A stretch of DNA of 64,000 nt, taken from Streptomyces luteogriseus (GTDB lineage: Bacteria; Actinomycetota; Actinomycetes; Streptomycetales; Streptomycetaceae). Below are positions 43,423 to 52,037 of the stretch, piece after piece; within the stretch, counting starts at the first letter, position 1, and each line of letters starts with the position of its first letter. Location of the stretch: positions 7,716,501 to 7,780,500 of the forward strand of contig NZ_JACHMS010000001.1 in assembly GCF_014205055.1 (NCBI RefSeq), read 5' to 3'. The position numbers were made by a program, and so were the translations under genes. A model generated the notes under the pieces. The model had not been told where the DNA came from. It ran no database searches and saw nothing but the letters and a program-made list of their open reading frames with translations.

Positions 43423-44084
43423 TCCGCGTACTGCTGGCCGACGACCAGTCACTGGTCAGGGCGGGGTTCCGGGCGCTGCTCGACGCACAGCCCGACATCG
43501 AGGTGGCAGGGGAGGCCGCCGACGGCGAGGAGGCCGTGCGGCGGATCCGCGAACTGCGCCCGGACGTCGTCCTGATGGACATCCGCATGCCCGCCCTCGA
43601 CGGCCTGGCCGCGACCCGGCAGGTCACCGGCGACCCCGGTCTGGAGGACGTCAGGGTCGTCATGCTCACCACCTTCGAGCTCGACGAGTACGTCTTCGAG
43701 GCGATCCGCTCCGGCGCCTCCGGTTTCCTGGTCAAGGACACCGAGCCGGAGGAACTCCTGCGCGCCGTCCGGGCGGTGGTCGCGGGCGACGCCCTGCTGT
43801 CGCCGGGCGTGACGCGGCGGCTGATCTCCGAGTTCGCGTCCCGCTCCAAGGAACCGGCGGCGGCCGGCGCCCTGGCCCGGCTCACCGAGCGGGAGCGGGA
43901 GGTGATGGCGCTGGTCGGGATCGGCCTGTCCAACGAGGAGATCGCCCGCCGCCTGGTCGTCAGCCCGCTCACCGCGAAGACCCACGTCAGTCGCACGATG
44001 GTGAAGCTCGGCGCCCGTGACCGGGCCCAACTGGTCGTGCTCGCCTACGAGTCGGGGTTGGTGCGGCCGGGCTGGCTGGGCTGA
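43419..44084 (+). CDS. NarL/LuxR-type response regulator
   Basis: 221 residues from TTG 43419, overlapping the kinase stop by TTGA. Receiver: VLLADDQSLVRAGFRALLDA (acidic pair), VVLMDIRMPALDGLAATRQV (phosphorylated Asp), TTFELDEYVFEAIRSGASGF and LVKDTEPEELL (Lys). The C-terminal HTH is LTEREREVMALVGIGLSNEE followed by IARRLVVSPLTAKTHVSRTM. It binds DNA after phosphorylation by the adjacent kinase. Its last 40 bases overlap a convergent gene for a small membrane protein. Confidence 0.92.
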   Translation: MIRVLLADDQSLVRAGFRALLDAQPDIEVAGEAADGEEAVRRIRELRPDVVLMDIRMPALDGLAATRQVTGDPGLEDVRVVMLTTFELDEYVFEAIRSGASGFLVKDTEPEELLRAVRAVVAGDALLSPGVTRRLISEFASRSKEPAAAGALARLTEREREVMALVGIGLSNEEIARRLVVSPLTAKTHVSRTMVKLGARDRAQLVVLAYESGLVRPGWLG

Positions 44085-44329
44085 TCCGCCGTCCGGAACC
44101 AGACGAGGACACTGACGACCCGCGCGACGAAGAGGACCGGAGCGAGCACCGCACCGGCGCGCAGCAGCAGGCGCTCGGCCGTGTCCGGCAGGTCGAAGAG
44201 CAGCGCGGGCCCGGCCACGGCCCCGAACACCACCGCCGCGGCGAAGGCGGCACTGCACAGCGCGTACCCGATCTCGACGGTGATCGCGTCCCGTTCGGCC
44301 TGACTGCGCCGTCCCCCGTGACTGGTCAT
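44045..44329 (-). CDS. Small membrane protein next to two-component system
   Basis: 94 residues with two likely helices: IGYALCSAAFAAAVVFGAVA and AGAVLAPVLFVARVVSVLVW. The N-terminus is polar (SHGGRRSQAERDAITVE). No family with known role recognised. Start at ATG 44329. The C-terminal codons lie over the end of the response regulator gene on the opposite strand. The methyltransferase gene lies directly upstream with an eight-base gap, so the two could be co-transcribed. Confidence 0.65.
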   Translation of the reverse strand: MTSHGGRRSQAERDAITVEIGYALCSAAFAAAVVFGAVAGPALLFDLPDTAERLLLRAGAVLAPVLFVARVVSVLVWFRTADQPSQPGRTNPDS

Positions 44330-44337
44330 ACGGCGAG

Positions 44338-45276
44338 TCAAACAGGAGGGCGCCCGGCGGGCAAGCGTCCCATCGCGCGTCCTCGGGAGGCGGGTTTGTC
44401 GAGGACGTACGCCGTGTAGCGAGTGCCGCGCCCGATGGCCCGGTGAGCTCGGACGACGGTGATGACCTCGTCCCAGTCCTGTGCGTCGAGTGTTCTGAGG
44501 CCGGGCCACCGCACGCACAGGGCCTGTCGGCCGGCCCGGGTGGACGCGGCGGCGGCGAACAGGGCACAGAGTTGGGCTGCCCTGTGGAGTACGGGGGTGG
44601 TCCAGTCGAGGATCCGGCGCGTGGTGAAGCCGGCGGCGGAAGCCATCAGCGGGTACCGCCCGTACGGTTCGATGTCGTCGAAGCGCCAGGTCCCGCGTAC
44701 GAGGCCGTTCGGGTCGAGGGACCCGATCGGCTGATCCTCACGGGAAGTGACATCCACGAGGACGAGGCGGCCTCCCGGGCGGAGCAGCCGGAAGCTTTCG
44801 CTCAGGAATGACCTGCGGCCCTCGTGGCCGAAGTGGAAGGCGGCCTCCAGGCAGTGCACTCGGTCGAAGGAACCCTCCGTCAGCGGGATCTCCGCGGCCC
44901 GCTGCGGCAGAGCCGTGGCATCGGCGACGGCGAAGCGCGCGCTGTCGCCGAAGCGGCGACGTGCCTGGTCGATCTGCGCGGGCTGGATGTCCACCCCCAG
45001 CGCCCGGCATCCCGCGGCGCCCAACCGCGCCGTGGTGTCACCGCGACCGCATCCGGCATCCAGGACGAGCTGTCCGGGCCGGGCCTCCAGCAACGCCAGC
45101 GACCGGCGAGCCAGTCGGCGCTGAAAGGGCACCGGCCCGGTCAGGACCACGAGCGGCAGGGTGGGCAGCGTGAAGTAGCCGATGTCGACCAGGCTGTCCC
45201 AGCCGAGGTGGCGCAGCACCCGGAAGAGCACACTGTCGTCGTTGTACGCACTCGTGAGGTCCCCGCTGTCACCCAT
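44338..45276 (-). CDS. Class I SAM-dependent methyltransferase
   Basis: 312 residues. QLVLDAGCGRGDTTARLGAA is motif I (SAM-binding), CRALGVDIQPAQIDQARRRF holds the acidic residue for the ribose, and FDRVHCLEAAFHFGHEGRRS plus RLLRPGGRLVLVDVTSREDQ follow. The layout resembles small-molecule O-methyltransferases of the erythromycin and rifamycin tailoring type, though the N-terminal 60 residues differ. Start at ATG 45276. No biosynthetic cluster is nearby, so its substrate is open. It is divergent from the livH-type gene. Confidence 0.82.
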   Translation of the reverse strand: MGDSGDLTSAYNDDSVLFRVLRHLGWDSLVDIGYFTLPTLPLVVLTGPVPFQRRLARRSLALLEARPGQLVLDAGCGRGDTTARLGAAGCRALGVDIQPAQIDQARRRFGDSARFAVADATALPQRAAEIPLTEGSFDRVHCLEAAFHFGHEGRRSFLSESFRLLRPGGRLVLVDVTSREDQPIGSLDPNGLVRGTWRFDDIEPYGRYPLMASAAGFTTRRILDWTTPVLHRAAQLCALFAAAASTRAGRQALCVRWPGLRTLDAQDWDEVITVVRAHRAIGRGTRYTAYVLDKPASRGRAMGRLPAGRPPV

Positions 45277-45388
45277 CCCGCGTCCTCCGTTCCGTGGGCA
45301 CCCACACCGGGCTCACTGTCCGTGTCACCGCCCCGACCTGCGCCTACACTGAGCCCATAAGGGACGTTCGTGACGTACCGGAACCGCC
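45277..45388 (+). promoter_or_regulatory. Divergent promoter region of the liv operon
   Basis: TACACT near 45344 is a plausible -10 element for livH, followed by GGGACGTTCGTGACG. No clear -35 box and no strong palindrome are visible. The ribosome site for the GTG at 45389 is weak. Confidence 0.35.
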
Positions 45389-46384
45389 GTGCGCTATCAG
45401 CGGATGCTCGTGACGGGCCTCGCCCTGGTCCTCGTGACGGCGCCCGCGATCTTTGCGCGGGCCCAGGGTGAGGAAGTCCCGCGCGGCCCCACGTTCGCCG
45501 CGCGCGCTCTGCAGGCGCTGATCGACGGTATCCAGTTCGGGGTGATCATCGCGATCACATCGGTCGGGCTCTCGCTGATCTTCGGCACCATCCACCTGAT
45601 CAACTTCGCGCACGGTGAGTTCGTCACGATCGGCGCCACCTTCGCGTTCTTCCTCAACGCCTCCGCGGCCGGTCCGGGCTGGCACCTCATCCCCGCCGCC
45701 TTCGCCGCGGTGGTCTTCGGTGCCCTGCTGGGCGGGGCGGTCGAGCGCGGCATCTGGCGCCCGCTGCGGGCTCGGGGCACCGGGCTGATCAACATGTTCA
45801 TCGTCACCATCGGGCTCTCGCTGCTGCTGCGCCACGTCGTCCTCGTGCTGTACGGAACACGGCCCGCCTCCTACGCCCAGTACGACATCCAGAGCACGAT
45901 CGGCATCGGGCCGGCCGGCATCACCCCACGGGACCTCACCGTCACGCTGCTCTCCGTCCTGGTGCTGCTCGGCATCGCAGCGCTCCTGCAGAAGACGCGG
46001 ATCGGCACGGCCGTGCGGGCGGTCTCCGCCAACCGCGACCTCGCGGAGGCGTCGGGCATCGACGTGCAGCGGGTGGTGCTGTTCGTCTGGATGCTCGCCG
46101 GCGGGCTGGCCGCGCTCGGCGGGGTCTTCTTCGGCCTGGTGGAGATCGTCACCTGGGACATGGGCTTCAAGCTCCTGCTGCTCATGTTCGCGGGGATCAT
46201 CCTGGGCGGTCTCGGCTCCGCCTACGGTGCGATGGCCGGCAGCCTCGTCATCGGTGTCGTCGCCCAGATGTCCACCCTGTGGTTCCCGGTCGACCTCCAG
46301 TACGCCTGGGCGCTGCTCGTCCTCATCCTCGTCCTCCTCGTCCGGCCGCAGGGCATCCTCGGCCGGGCCGAACGCGTCGGGTGA
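45389..46384 (+). CDS. livH: Branched-chain amino-acid ABC transporter permease (LivH type)
   Basis: 331 residues. An N-terminal hydrophobic signal-like segment (MLVTGLALVLVTAPAIFARA) precedes the LivH core: LIDGIQFGVIIAITSVGLSL, IFGTIHLINFAHGEFVTIGA, and the EAA-like loop ASGIDVQRVVLFVWMLAGGL. The extra N-terminal helix is longer than in E. coli LivH. GTG start at 45389. livM, livG and livF follow in one operon; the binding protein gene is convergent downstream. The substrate may be a branched-chain amino acid, amide or urea. Confidence 0.9.
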   Translation: MRYQRMLVTGLALVLVTAPAIFARAQGEEVPRGPTFAARALQALIDGIQFGVIIAITSVGLSLIFGTIHLINFAHGEFVTIGATFAFFLNASAAGPGWHLIPAAFAAVVFGALLGGAVERGIWRPLRARGTGLINMFIVTIGLSLLLRHVVLVLYGTRPASYAQYDIQSTIGIGPAGITPRDLTVTLLSVLVLLGIAALLQKTRIGTAVRAVSANRDLAEASGIDVQRVVLFVWMLAGGLAALGGVFFGLVEIVTWDMGFKLLLLMFAGIILGGLGSAYGAMAGSLVIGVVAQMSTLWFPVDLQYAWALLVLILVLLVRPQGILGRAERVG

Positions 46385-46396
46385 GGGGGTGGCGCC

Positions 46397-47389
46397 ATGG
46401 ACTTCTCGGCCATCCTCTCGGACGCCCTGCGCTCGGGGATCGGCCCCATCGCCGCCGTGTACGCACTCGCCGCGATGGGGCTGAACCTGCACTTCGGCTA
46501 CACGGGGCTGCTGAACTTCGGCCAGGTCGGATTCATGCTGGTCGGCGGCTACGGGCTCGCCATCACGGTGTCGACGTACGACGGCCCGATGTGGCTCGGC
46601 GTCCTGGGCGGAGTCGCCTGCGCGATCGTGCTGGCCCTGCTGCTCGGCCTGCCCACCCTGCGGCTGCGCGCCGACTACCTCGCCATCACCACGATCGCGG
46701 CGGGGGAGACGCTACGGCTGTTCTACCGCTCCAGCTGGGCCGAGCCGGTCACCGGCGGGGTGTTCGGGCTGCAGCGGTTCGCGAACGACTTCTACGCGCT
46801 CAGCCCCATCGAGCCCGGCACCTACGGCGTGTGGCTCGTGAGGTTCGGCGCTCGCGACCTCTGGGTGATGATCGTCGGATGGGCGCTGGTGGTCGTGGCC
46901 GGAAGCCTGCTCGCCCTGCTGATCCACAGCCCCTGGGGCCGTGTCATCCGGTCGATCCGTGATGACGAGGTCGCCGCGCGCAGCCTCGGCAAGAACGTCT
47001 ACGCGTACAAGATGCAGAGCCTCGTGCTCGGCGGCGTCATCGGAGCGGTCGCGGGCATGATGCAGGCGATCCAGGTGCAGTCCGTGAACCCGGACAACTA
47101 CGACCCGGCCGTCACGTTCTTCCTGTACACGCTGCTGGTGCTCGGAGGTGCCGGGCGGATCCTCGGACCGGTCGTTGGTTCGGTCCTGTTCTGGTTCGTC
47201 CTCAGCTTCATCGACAGCGCGCTCCGCCAGGCCATCGACGCCGAGTTCGTCTCGCCGGACCTCATCAGCACGTCGGAGGTCGGCGCGGTGCGCTTCGCCC
47301 TGGTCGGGGTCGCCCTGATCCTGCTGGTCGCGTTCCGGCCGCAGGGCATCCTCGGCAGCCGGAAGGAGATGCTGCTCAGTGGCCGCTGA
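46397..47389 (+). CDS. livM: Branched-chain amino-acid ABC transporter permease (LivM type)
   Basis: 330 residues with about nine helices. The family opening is YALAAMGLNLHFGYTGLLNF then GQVGFMLVGGYGLAITVS; the coupling loop is VIRSIRDDEVAARSLGKNVY; VTFFLYTLLVLGGAGRILGP is near the end. ATG 46397 has GAGGGGG upstream, 12 bases after livH. Its last 11 bases overlap the GTG start of livG, indicating coupled translation. Confidence 0.92.
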   Translation: MDFSAILSDALRSGIGPIAAVYALAAMGLNLHFGYTGLLNFGQVGFMLVGGYGLAITVSTYDGPMWLGVLGGVACAIVLALLLGLPTLRLRADYLAITTIAAGETLRLFYRSSWAEPVTGGVFGLQRFANDFYALSPIEPGTYGVWLVRFGARDLWVMIVGWALVVVAGSLLALLIHSPWGRVIRSIRDDEVAARSLGKNVYAYKMQSLVLGGVIGAVAGMMQAIQVQSVNPDNYDPAVTFFLYTLLVLGGAGRILGPVVGSVLFWFVLSFIDSALRQAIDAEFVSPDLISTSEVGAVRFALVGVALILLVAFRPQGILGSRKEMLLSGR

Positions 47390-48251
47390 CCCTGCCGCGT
47401 CCCACCCGGGCCGGCTTTCCGCGATCGATCCCGAGCCGGGGGTGCGCAAGCCCGATCCCCTGCTGGTCCTGGACGAGGTGACCCGCACCTTCGGCGGCCT
47501 CGTCGCCGTGCGGGTCGAGCACCTGGAGGTGCAGCGCGGGGCCATCACGGCGCTCATCGGGCCCAACGGCGCCGGCAAGACCACGTTGTTCAACGTGGTG
47601 AGCGGGTTCGACCGGGCCGACGGCGGCCGTTGGTCGTTCGACGGACAGCCGCTCACCGGCGCCCCGGCGCACCGGGTGGCGCGTCGCGGAATGGTCCGTA
47701 CGTTCCAGCTCTCCAGGGCGCTCGCTCGGCTCACGGTGCTGGAGAACCTGCTGCTCGCCGCGCCCGGGCAGCGCGGCGAGCGGGCGCTGCCCGCGCTGCT
47801 GCGGCCGCTGTGGCGCGGGCAGGAGCGGGAGTTCGAGCGCCGGGCCGACGAACTGCTGGACCGGTTCCGGCTCGGGCCCCTGCGCGACGACCATGCCGGC
47901 ACGCTCTCCGGCGGCCAGCGCAAACTGCTGGAACTGGCCCGCGCGCTGATGACCCGGCCGGTCATGCTCCTGCTCGACGAGCCGATGGCCGGGGTGAACC
48001 CCGCACTGACCCAGTCGCTGCTCGGGCACATCACGCGGTTGCGGGACGAGGGGCTGACCGTGTGCTTCGTCGAGCACGACATGGACGTGGTGATGGGCAT
48101 CAGCGACTGGGTGGCCGTCATGGCCGACGGCCGCCTGGTGGCCGAGGGCCCACCGCACACGATCGGCCGGAACGCCGCCGTCGTGGACGCCTACCTGGGC
48201 AAGCGGCACGACGAGCCGGAGGCGACCGACGAGAAGGGCGAGGAGGAGTAG
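47379..48251 (+). CDS. livG: ABC transporter ATP-binding protein (LivG type)
   Basis: 290 residues. Walker A GPNGAGKTTLFNVVSGFDRA, signature TLSGGQRKLLELARALMTRP, Walker B VMLLLDEPMAGVNPALTQSL and the H-loop in TVCFVEHDMDVVMGISDWVA. The first 27 residues before LLVLDEVTRTFGGLVAVRVE are an unstructured extension, arising because the gene starts inside livM; a later in-frame start would be possible. The terminal AEGPPHTIGRNAAVVDAYLG is typical of LivG. Confidence 0.93.
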   Translation: MAADPAASHPGRLSAIDPEPGVRKPDPLLVLDEVTRTFGGLVAVRVEHLEVQRGAITALIGPNGAGKTTLFNVVSGFDRADGGRWSFDGQPLTGAPAHRVARRGMVRTFQLSRALARLTVLENLLLAAPGQRGERALPALLRPLWRGQEREFERRADELLDRFRLGPLRDDHAGTLSGGQRKLLELARALMTRPVMLLLDEPMAGVNPALTQSLLGHITRLRDEGLTVCFVEHDMDVVMGISDWVAVMADGRLVAEGPPHTIGRNAAVVDAYLGKRHDEPEATDEKGEEE

Positions 48252-48253
48252 TC

Positions 48254-48994
48254 ATGTCCCCTGAGGACCAGGCACCGGTGCTGGCGGCCGACGACATCGT
48301 CGCCGGTTACGTCCCCGGTGTCGACGTGCTGCGCGGATGTAGCGTCGAGGTGCGGCCGGGCGAGGTGGTCGGCGTGATCGGGCCCAACGGCGCCGGCAAG
48401 TCCACGCTGGTCAAAGCCGTCTTCGGGCTGCTGCGGGTGCGCGGCGGGACCGTGCGGCTGCGCGGCGAGGACGTGACCGGCCGGCCCGCGCACGACCTGG
48501 TGCGGCGGGGCGTTGGCTACGTACCGCAGCTTCAGAACGTGTTCCCCACGCTGACCGTCGAGGAGAACCTGCGGATGGGGGTCTATCTGCGGCCCAAGGA
48601 CCACGCGCGGCGGGTCGCGGCGGTCGAGGAGCTCTTCCCCGTGCTGGCCGACCGCCGCAGGCAGAAGGCCGACGCGATGTCCGGCGGCGAACGCCAGATG
48701 CTCGCGATGGCCCGCGCGCTGATGATGGAGCCGCAGCTGCTGCTGCTCGACGAGCCGTCGGCCGGCCTGTCACCGCTCCACCAGGACCACGTCTTCGACC
48801 GGTGCAGAATGATCAACAGCGCGGGCGTCGCCGTGCTCATGGTCGAGCAGAACGCCCGCAGGTGCCTTCAGCTCTGCGACCGCGGCTACGTCCTCGACCA
48901 GGGCCGCAACGCGTACACCGGCACGGGTACGGCCCTGCTGCACGACGAGAAGGTGATCGAGCTCTACCTCGGCACGCTCGCCCGCGTCCGTTGA
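48254..48994 (+). CDS. livF: ABC transporter ATP-binding protein (LivF type)
   Basis: 246 residues. VLAADDIVAGYVPGVDVLRG opens the LivF family; Walker A GPNGAGKSTLVKAVFGLLRV; VGYVPQLQNVFPTLTVEENL is the Q-loop; the signature AMSGGERQMLAMARALMMEP and Walker B LLLLDEPSAGLSPLHQDHVF follow. Start at ATG 48254, two bases after the livG stop, with GGAGGAG upstream. It ends 24 bases from the stop of the convergent livJ gene. Confidence 0.93.
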   Translation: MSPEDQAPVLAADDIVAGYVPGVDVLRGCSVEVRPGEVVGVIGPNGAGKSTLVKAVFGLLRVRGGTVRLRGEDVTGRPAHDLVRRGVGYVPQLQNVFPTLTVEENLRMGVYLRPKDHARRVAAVEELFPVLADRRRQKADAMSGGERQMLAMARALMMEPQLLLLDEPSAGLSPLHQDHVFDRCRMINSAGVAVLMVEQNARRCLQLCDRGYVLDQGRNAYTGTGTALLHDEKVIELYLGTLARVR

Positions 48995-49018
48995 CTCCCG
49001 CTGTTGGATTCTCCCGGT

Positions 49019-50266
49019 TCACTCCTCGGCCTTGCTGGTCTCGGTACGCAGGGTCTGCAACTTCCCCTCGTCGTCGTAGCCGTACACCTCGATCGTCGCC
49101 TGGCCGGGTTCGCCCTTGTCAGTGAAGTCGAGCGGACCGCTCACGCCGTCGTAGTCGATGTCCCTGCCGTCGGCGAGGAGCTCCTTGCAGGCGGCGAACG
49201 AGTTGCACTTCTCGCCGTCCTTGGTGATCCCGTTCATCTCCTTCACGTACGCGCCCGGATCGTCGGAATCCGCCTTCTCGGCGGCGAGCGCGATCGTCGT
49301 CACGCAGTCGAAGACCTGCGGTGCGAACTGCAGCTCCTTCAGCTTCGGCGCGAACTCCTTCAGCTCCTTCACGTACTGCTCGTTCTCCGCCGAGGCCGGC
49401 GCGGTCCCCTTCATCCCGGAGAGCCGCTCCGGCTGGCCCGGGGCGACCAGCGAGGGCAGTTCCTCACTGCGCAGTCCGTCGGCGCCGTAGACGCCGATCC
49501 GGTCGGGTCCGAGTCCGGACTCGATCATGCCCTGCAGGATCTGGGTGCCTTCCTCGAAGGCGATCACCACGGCGGCGTCCGGCCTGGAGTTCTCGATCTG
49601 CTGGGCGACCTGGTCGAAGTTGGTCGCCTTCGGGTCGTAGGTCTCGGCGAGCGTCACCGTCGCGCCACGTTCCTCCAGCGACTTGCGGGTGGCCTCCATC
49701 AGGCCGCGCCCGTAGTCATCCGCCCGTGCGACCAGGGCCACCCGGTCGTGTCCGTCGTCGCGGACGACATCCGCCAGGATGGGCCCCTGCAACACGTCAC
49801 TCGGGACGGTGCGGAAGTAGTAGCCGTCGTCCTCGTAGTCGGTGAAGGTGGGAGCGGTGTTCGACCCCGAACACTGCACGACGCCCGCTCCGGTCACCCG
49901 GTCGATGAACGCCAGCGACATGCCGGAAGCCGCGGCGCCTACGACCGCGTCCACGCCTGCCGCGAGGACCCGGTCCGCCGACTGTGCGGCGACGGCCTCC
50001 TGGCCCGCCTCGTCACTGGAGACCACCTTGGGCACGGACTTGCCCAGGACTCCGCCGGCGTCGTTGATCTTCTGTATCGCGAACTTCAGCGACTCGATCT
50101 GGGGTGGGCCGAGGTAGGCCAGCTGTCCCGTCTCCGGCAGGACGTAGCCGAACTGGAGCTCACCGTCGCCCGGCTCGGCCTGGGCAGTGCCCGTCGTTCC
50201 GCAGACGGCTATCACGAGGGCGGCCGCGCTTGCGAAGATCGCGGACCGCCGTATCGACGCTTTCAT
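49019..50266 (-). CDS. livJ: Branched-chain amino-acid-type substrate-binding protein
   Basis: 415 residues. A signal peptide (RRSAIFASAAALVIAVCGTT then AQA-EPG) is of the cleaved type; the Cys in AVCG lacks a proper lipobox, so the protein may be freely secreted or anchored some other way. The peripla_BP_6 fold is clear: LQFGYVLPETGQLAYLGPPQ, AVVGAAASGMSLAFIDRVTG, RVALVARADDYGRGLMEATR. It is convergent with livHMGF and so is transcribed independently, unlike most liv clusters. Start at ATG 50266. Confidence 0.9.
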   Translation of the reverse strand: MKASIRRSAIFASAAALVIAVCGTTGTAQAEPGDGELQFGYVLPETGQLAYLGPPQIESLKFAIQKINDAGGVLGKSVPKVVSSDEAGQEAVAAQSADRVLAAGVDAVVGAAASGMSLAFIDRVTGAGVVQCSGSNTAPTFTDYEDDGYYFRTVPSDVLQGPILADVVRDDGHDRVALVARADDYGRGLMEATRKSLEERGATVTLAETYDPKATNFDQVAQQIENSRPDAAVVIAFEEGTQILQGMIESGLGPDRIGVYGADGLRSEELPSLVAPGQPERLSGMKGTAPASAENEQYVKELKEFAPKLKELQFAPQVFDCVTTIALAAEKADSDDPGAYVKEMNGITKDGEKCNSFAACKELLADGRDIDYDGVSGPLDFTDKGEPGQATIEVYGYDDEGKLQTLRTETSKAEE

Positions 50267-50406
50267 CTCCGCCTCCGCTCGTTACAGGCGGCGGTGGTCG
50301 ACTGGCCGGCCCTCCGCCCGCCATCTGTACACGAGGGTAGAACTCATTTGAAGTCCGGAAAAGGCATGAAACGCACACTCTTTCGATTGATTGCGCCTCT
50401 CGCCTC

Positions 50407-50440
50407 GGCCCTGCGCTCCCTCCTCGGGTCGCGCAGGGCC
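50407..50440 (-). terminator. Hairpin between MFS and livJ genes
   Basis: GGCCCTGCGC (50407-50416) pairs perfectly with GCGCAGGGCC (50431-50440). It is 24 bases past the MFS stop on the minus strand, with AT-richer sequence next to it. Likely terminator of the MFS transcript. The remaining gap to livJ contains its promoter, with no clear boxes. Confidence 0.7.
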
Positions 50441-50463
50441 TTGATCATGTCTGGAAACGCTTC

Positions 50464-51951
50464 CTAGTCGCCTACGGTGACGCGCTCCGCCTCCTCGGGG
50501 ATGGACCTGGCGACGACGACGGACGGTTCTGCGGACTTACTCCTGCGGCGGGGCCGCAGGCCGGTGAGGGTGATCAGGAGGCCGGCGACGGCGATGCCCG
50601 TGGCGACCAAGAAGCCGGGCCGGTAGCTGTCCAGGACGGCCTGCGGAGTGGGGTCCGAGGGCGCGCCGGCGGTCACCACGGCCGTGACGACGGCCAGGAA
50701 GATCGCGCCGCCGACCTGGACGGAGGTGTTGAGCAGACCGGAGACCATGCCCTGCTCGTGGTCGTCGACGCCGTTGGTGGCCTGGATGTTGAGCGACGGG
50801 AAGACCAAGGCGCAGGCGGCGCCGATCAGCAGCATGCTTGGAAGGATCACCGCGGCGTACACCGGGTCCAGGTCGACGCGCAGGAACAGCGCGTATCCGA
50901 GGACCATGAGCGCGAAGCCCCCCGCGATCAGCCGCTGGGTGCCGAACCGGTCGACGATCGCTCCCACCTTCGTGGAAGACACCGCCACCAGCGCGCCCGC
51001 GGGCAGGAAGGCGAGCGCCGTGTGCAGCGCCGACCAGCCCAGCAGCGACTGCATGTAGAGCGTCGCCAGGAACTGGAAGCCGACATACGAGCCGAAGAAG
51101 GCCATCGCGCCGAGCTGGGCGCGGATCTGGCTGCCGGAGCGCAGCACGCCGAGCCGGATCAACGGTCCCGCCGAGCGCCGCTCCACCAGGACGAACGAGG
51201 TCAGCAACGCGGCCACCGCGAGGAAGGACAGGAGGGTGCGGGCCGACGCCCAGCCGACCTCCGGTGCCTGGACGACAGTGAAGACCAGCAGCAGCATCGA
51301 GGCGGTGCCGAGGACGGCGCCGGGGACGTCGTAGCCGTTGTGGTCCTTCTCCGGTTCGCTGCGCGGCAGCAGCTTCAGGCCGGCGACGAGCGCGATCAGG
51401 GCGATGGGTGCGGGCAGCAGCATGGTCAGGCGCCAACTGGCCTCGGTGAGCAGGCCCGAGAGCACCAGGCCCATGGAGAAGCCGGTGGCCGCGCAGGTGG
51501 TGTAGATGGAGAGCGCGCGGTTGCGCAGCGGGCCCTCGGGGAACGTCGTGGTGATGATCGACAGGCCGGCGGGGGCCGTGAAGGCCGCGCTCAGGCCCTT
51601 GATGAAGCGGCTGGCGATGAGCAGGGGCCCCGAGTCGACGAGTCCGCCGAGCAGCGAGGCGAGCGCGAAGACGCCCAGGGCCACCAGGAAGACCTGGCGT
51701 CGGCCCAGCAGGTCGGCGGCGCGTCCGCCGAGGAGCAGCAGACCGCCGTAGCCCAGGATGTAGCCGCTGACGATCCATTGCAGCGCCGAGGTCGACAGGC
51801 CGAGATCGGCGCCGATGGACGGCAGGGCGACGCCGACCATGGACACGTCCAGGGCGTCCAGGAACATCGCGGCGCAGAGCACGAGCAGGGTGCCCCACAG
51901 CCGTGGCGTCCAACGCCCTTCGGACGTGGGGGAGATGAGCGGAGAGGTCAT
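50464..51951 (-). CDS. MFS drug-type transporter (DHA2, 14-helix)
   Basis: 495 residues with 14 predicted helices. LWGTLLVLCAAMFLDALDVS then MVGVALPSIGADLGLSTSAL is motif-D1-like; GGRAADLLGRRQVFLVALGV is motif A; SRFIKGLSAAFTAPAGLSII is motif B; GFSMGLVLSGLLTEASWRLT is motif C of antiporters. These mark a proton-driven drug exporter of the QacA/EmrB type. Start at ATG 51951. A MarR gene is divergent 86 bases away and a palindrome lies between them, so repression by that MarR protein is likely. Substrate unknown. Confidence 0.9.
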   Translation of the reverse strand: MTSPLISPTSEGRWTPRLWGTLLVLCAAMFLDALDVSMVGVALPSIGADLGLSTSALQWIVSGYILGYGGLLLLGGRAADLLGRRQVFLVALGVFALASLLGGLVDSGPLLIASRFIKGLSAAFTAPAGLSIITTTFPEGPLRNRALSIYTTCAATGFSMGLVLSGLLTEASWRLTMLLPAPIALIALVAGLKLLPRSEPEKDHNGYDVPGAVLGTASMLLLVFTVVQAPEVGWASARTLLSFLAVAALLTSFVLVERRSAGPLIRLGVLRSGSQIRAQLGAMAFFGSYVGFQFLATLYMQSLLGWSALHTALAFLPAGALVAVSSTKVGAIVDRFGTQRLIAGGFALMVLGYALFLRVDLDPVYAAVILPSMLLIGAACALVFPSLNIQATNGVDDHEQGMVSGLLNTSVQVGGAIFLAVVTAVVTAGAPSDPTPQAVLDSYRPGFLVATGIAVAGLLITLTGLRPRRRSKSAEPSVVVARSIPEEAERVTVGD

Positions 51952-51972
51952 GCCCGGGACACTACATGCGCA

Positions 51973-51985
51973 TGCATGAGATGCA
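51973..51985. promoter_or_regulatory. TGCAT-GAG-ATGCA palindrome, candidate MarR operator
   Basis: Perfect five-base arms around GAG in the AT-rich 86-base gap between divergent MFS and MarR genes. Adjacent CATGCGCATG adds a second overlapping palindrome (about 51965-51974). TGTATT on the minus strand is a possible -10 box for the MFS gene. Placement suits repression of both genes. Confidence 0.6.
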
Positions 51986-52037
51986 AATACATTTAATTCA
52001 GGTGCAACAATCTCGGTTCTCTGTTACGGTGCCGCGC

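Noticed and set aside
44338..45276. Antibiotic-tailoring methyltransferase implying a biosynthetic cluster
   Set aside because: Neighbours are a two-component system and an amino-acid transporter; no synthase, peptide synthetase or other pathway enzymes are present.
50453..50464. GGAAACGCTTCC resembling a LacI or catabolite operator
   Set aside because: It lies at the 3' end of the MFS gene between a terminator and the stop, not in a promoter; probably chance.
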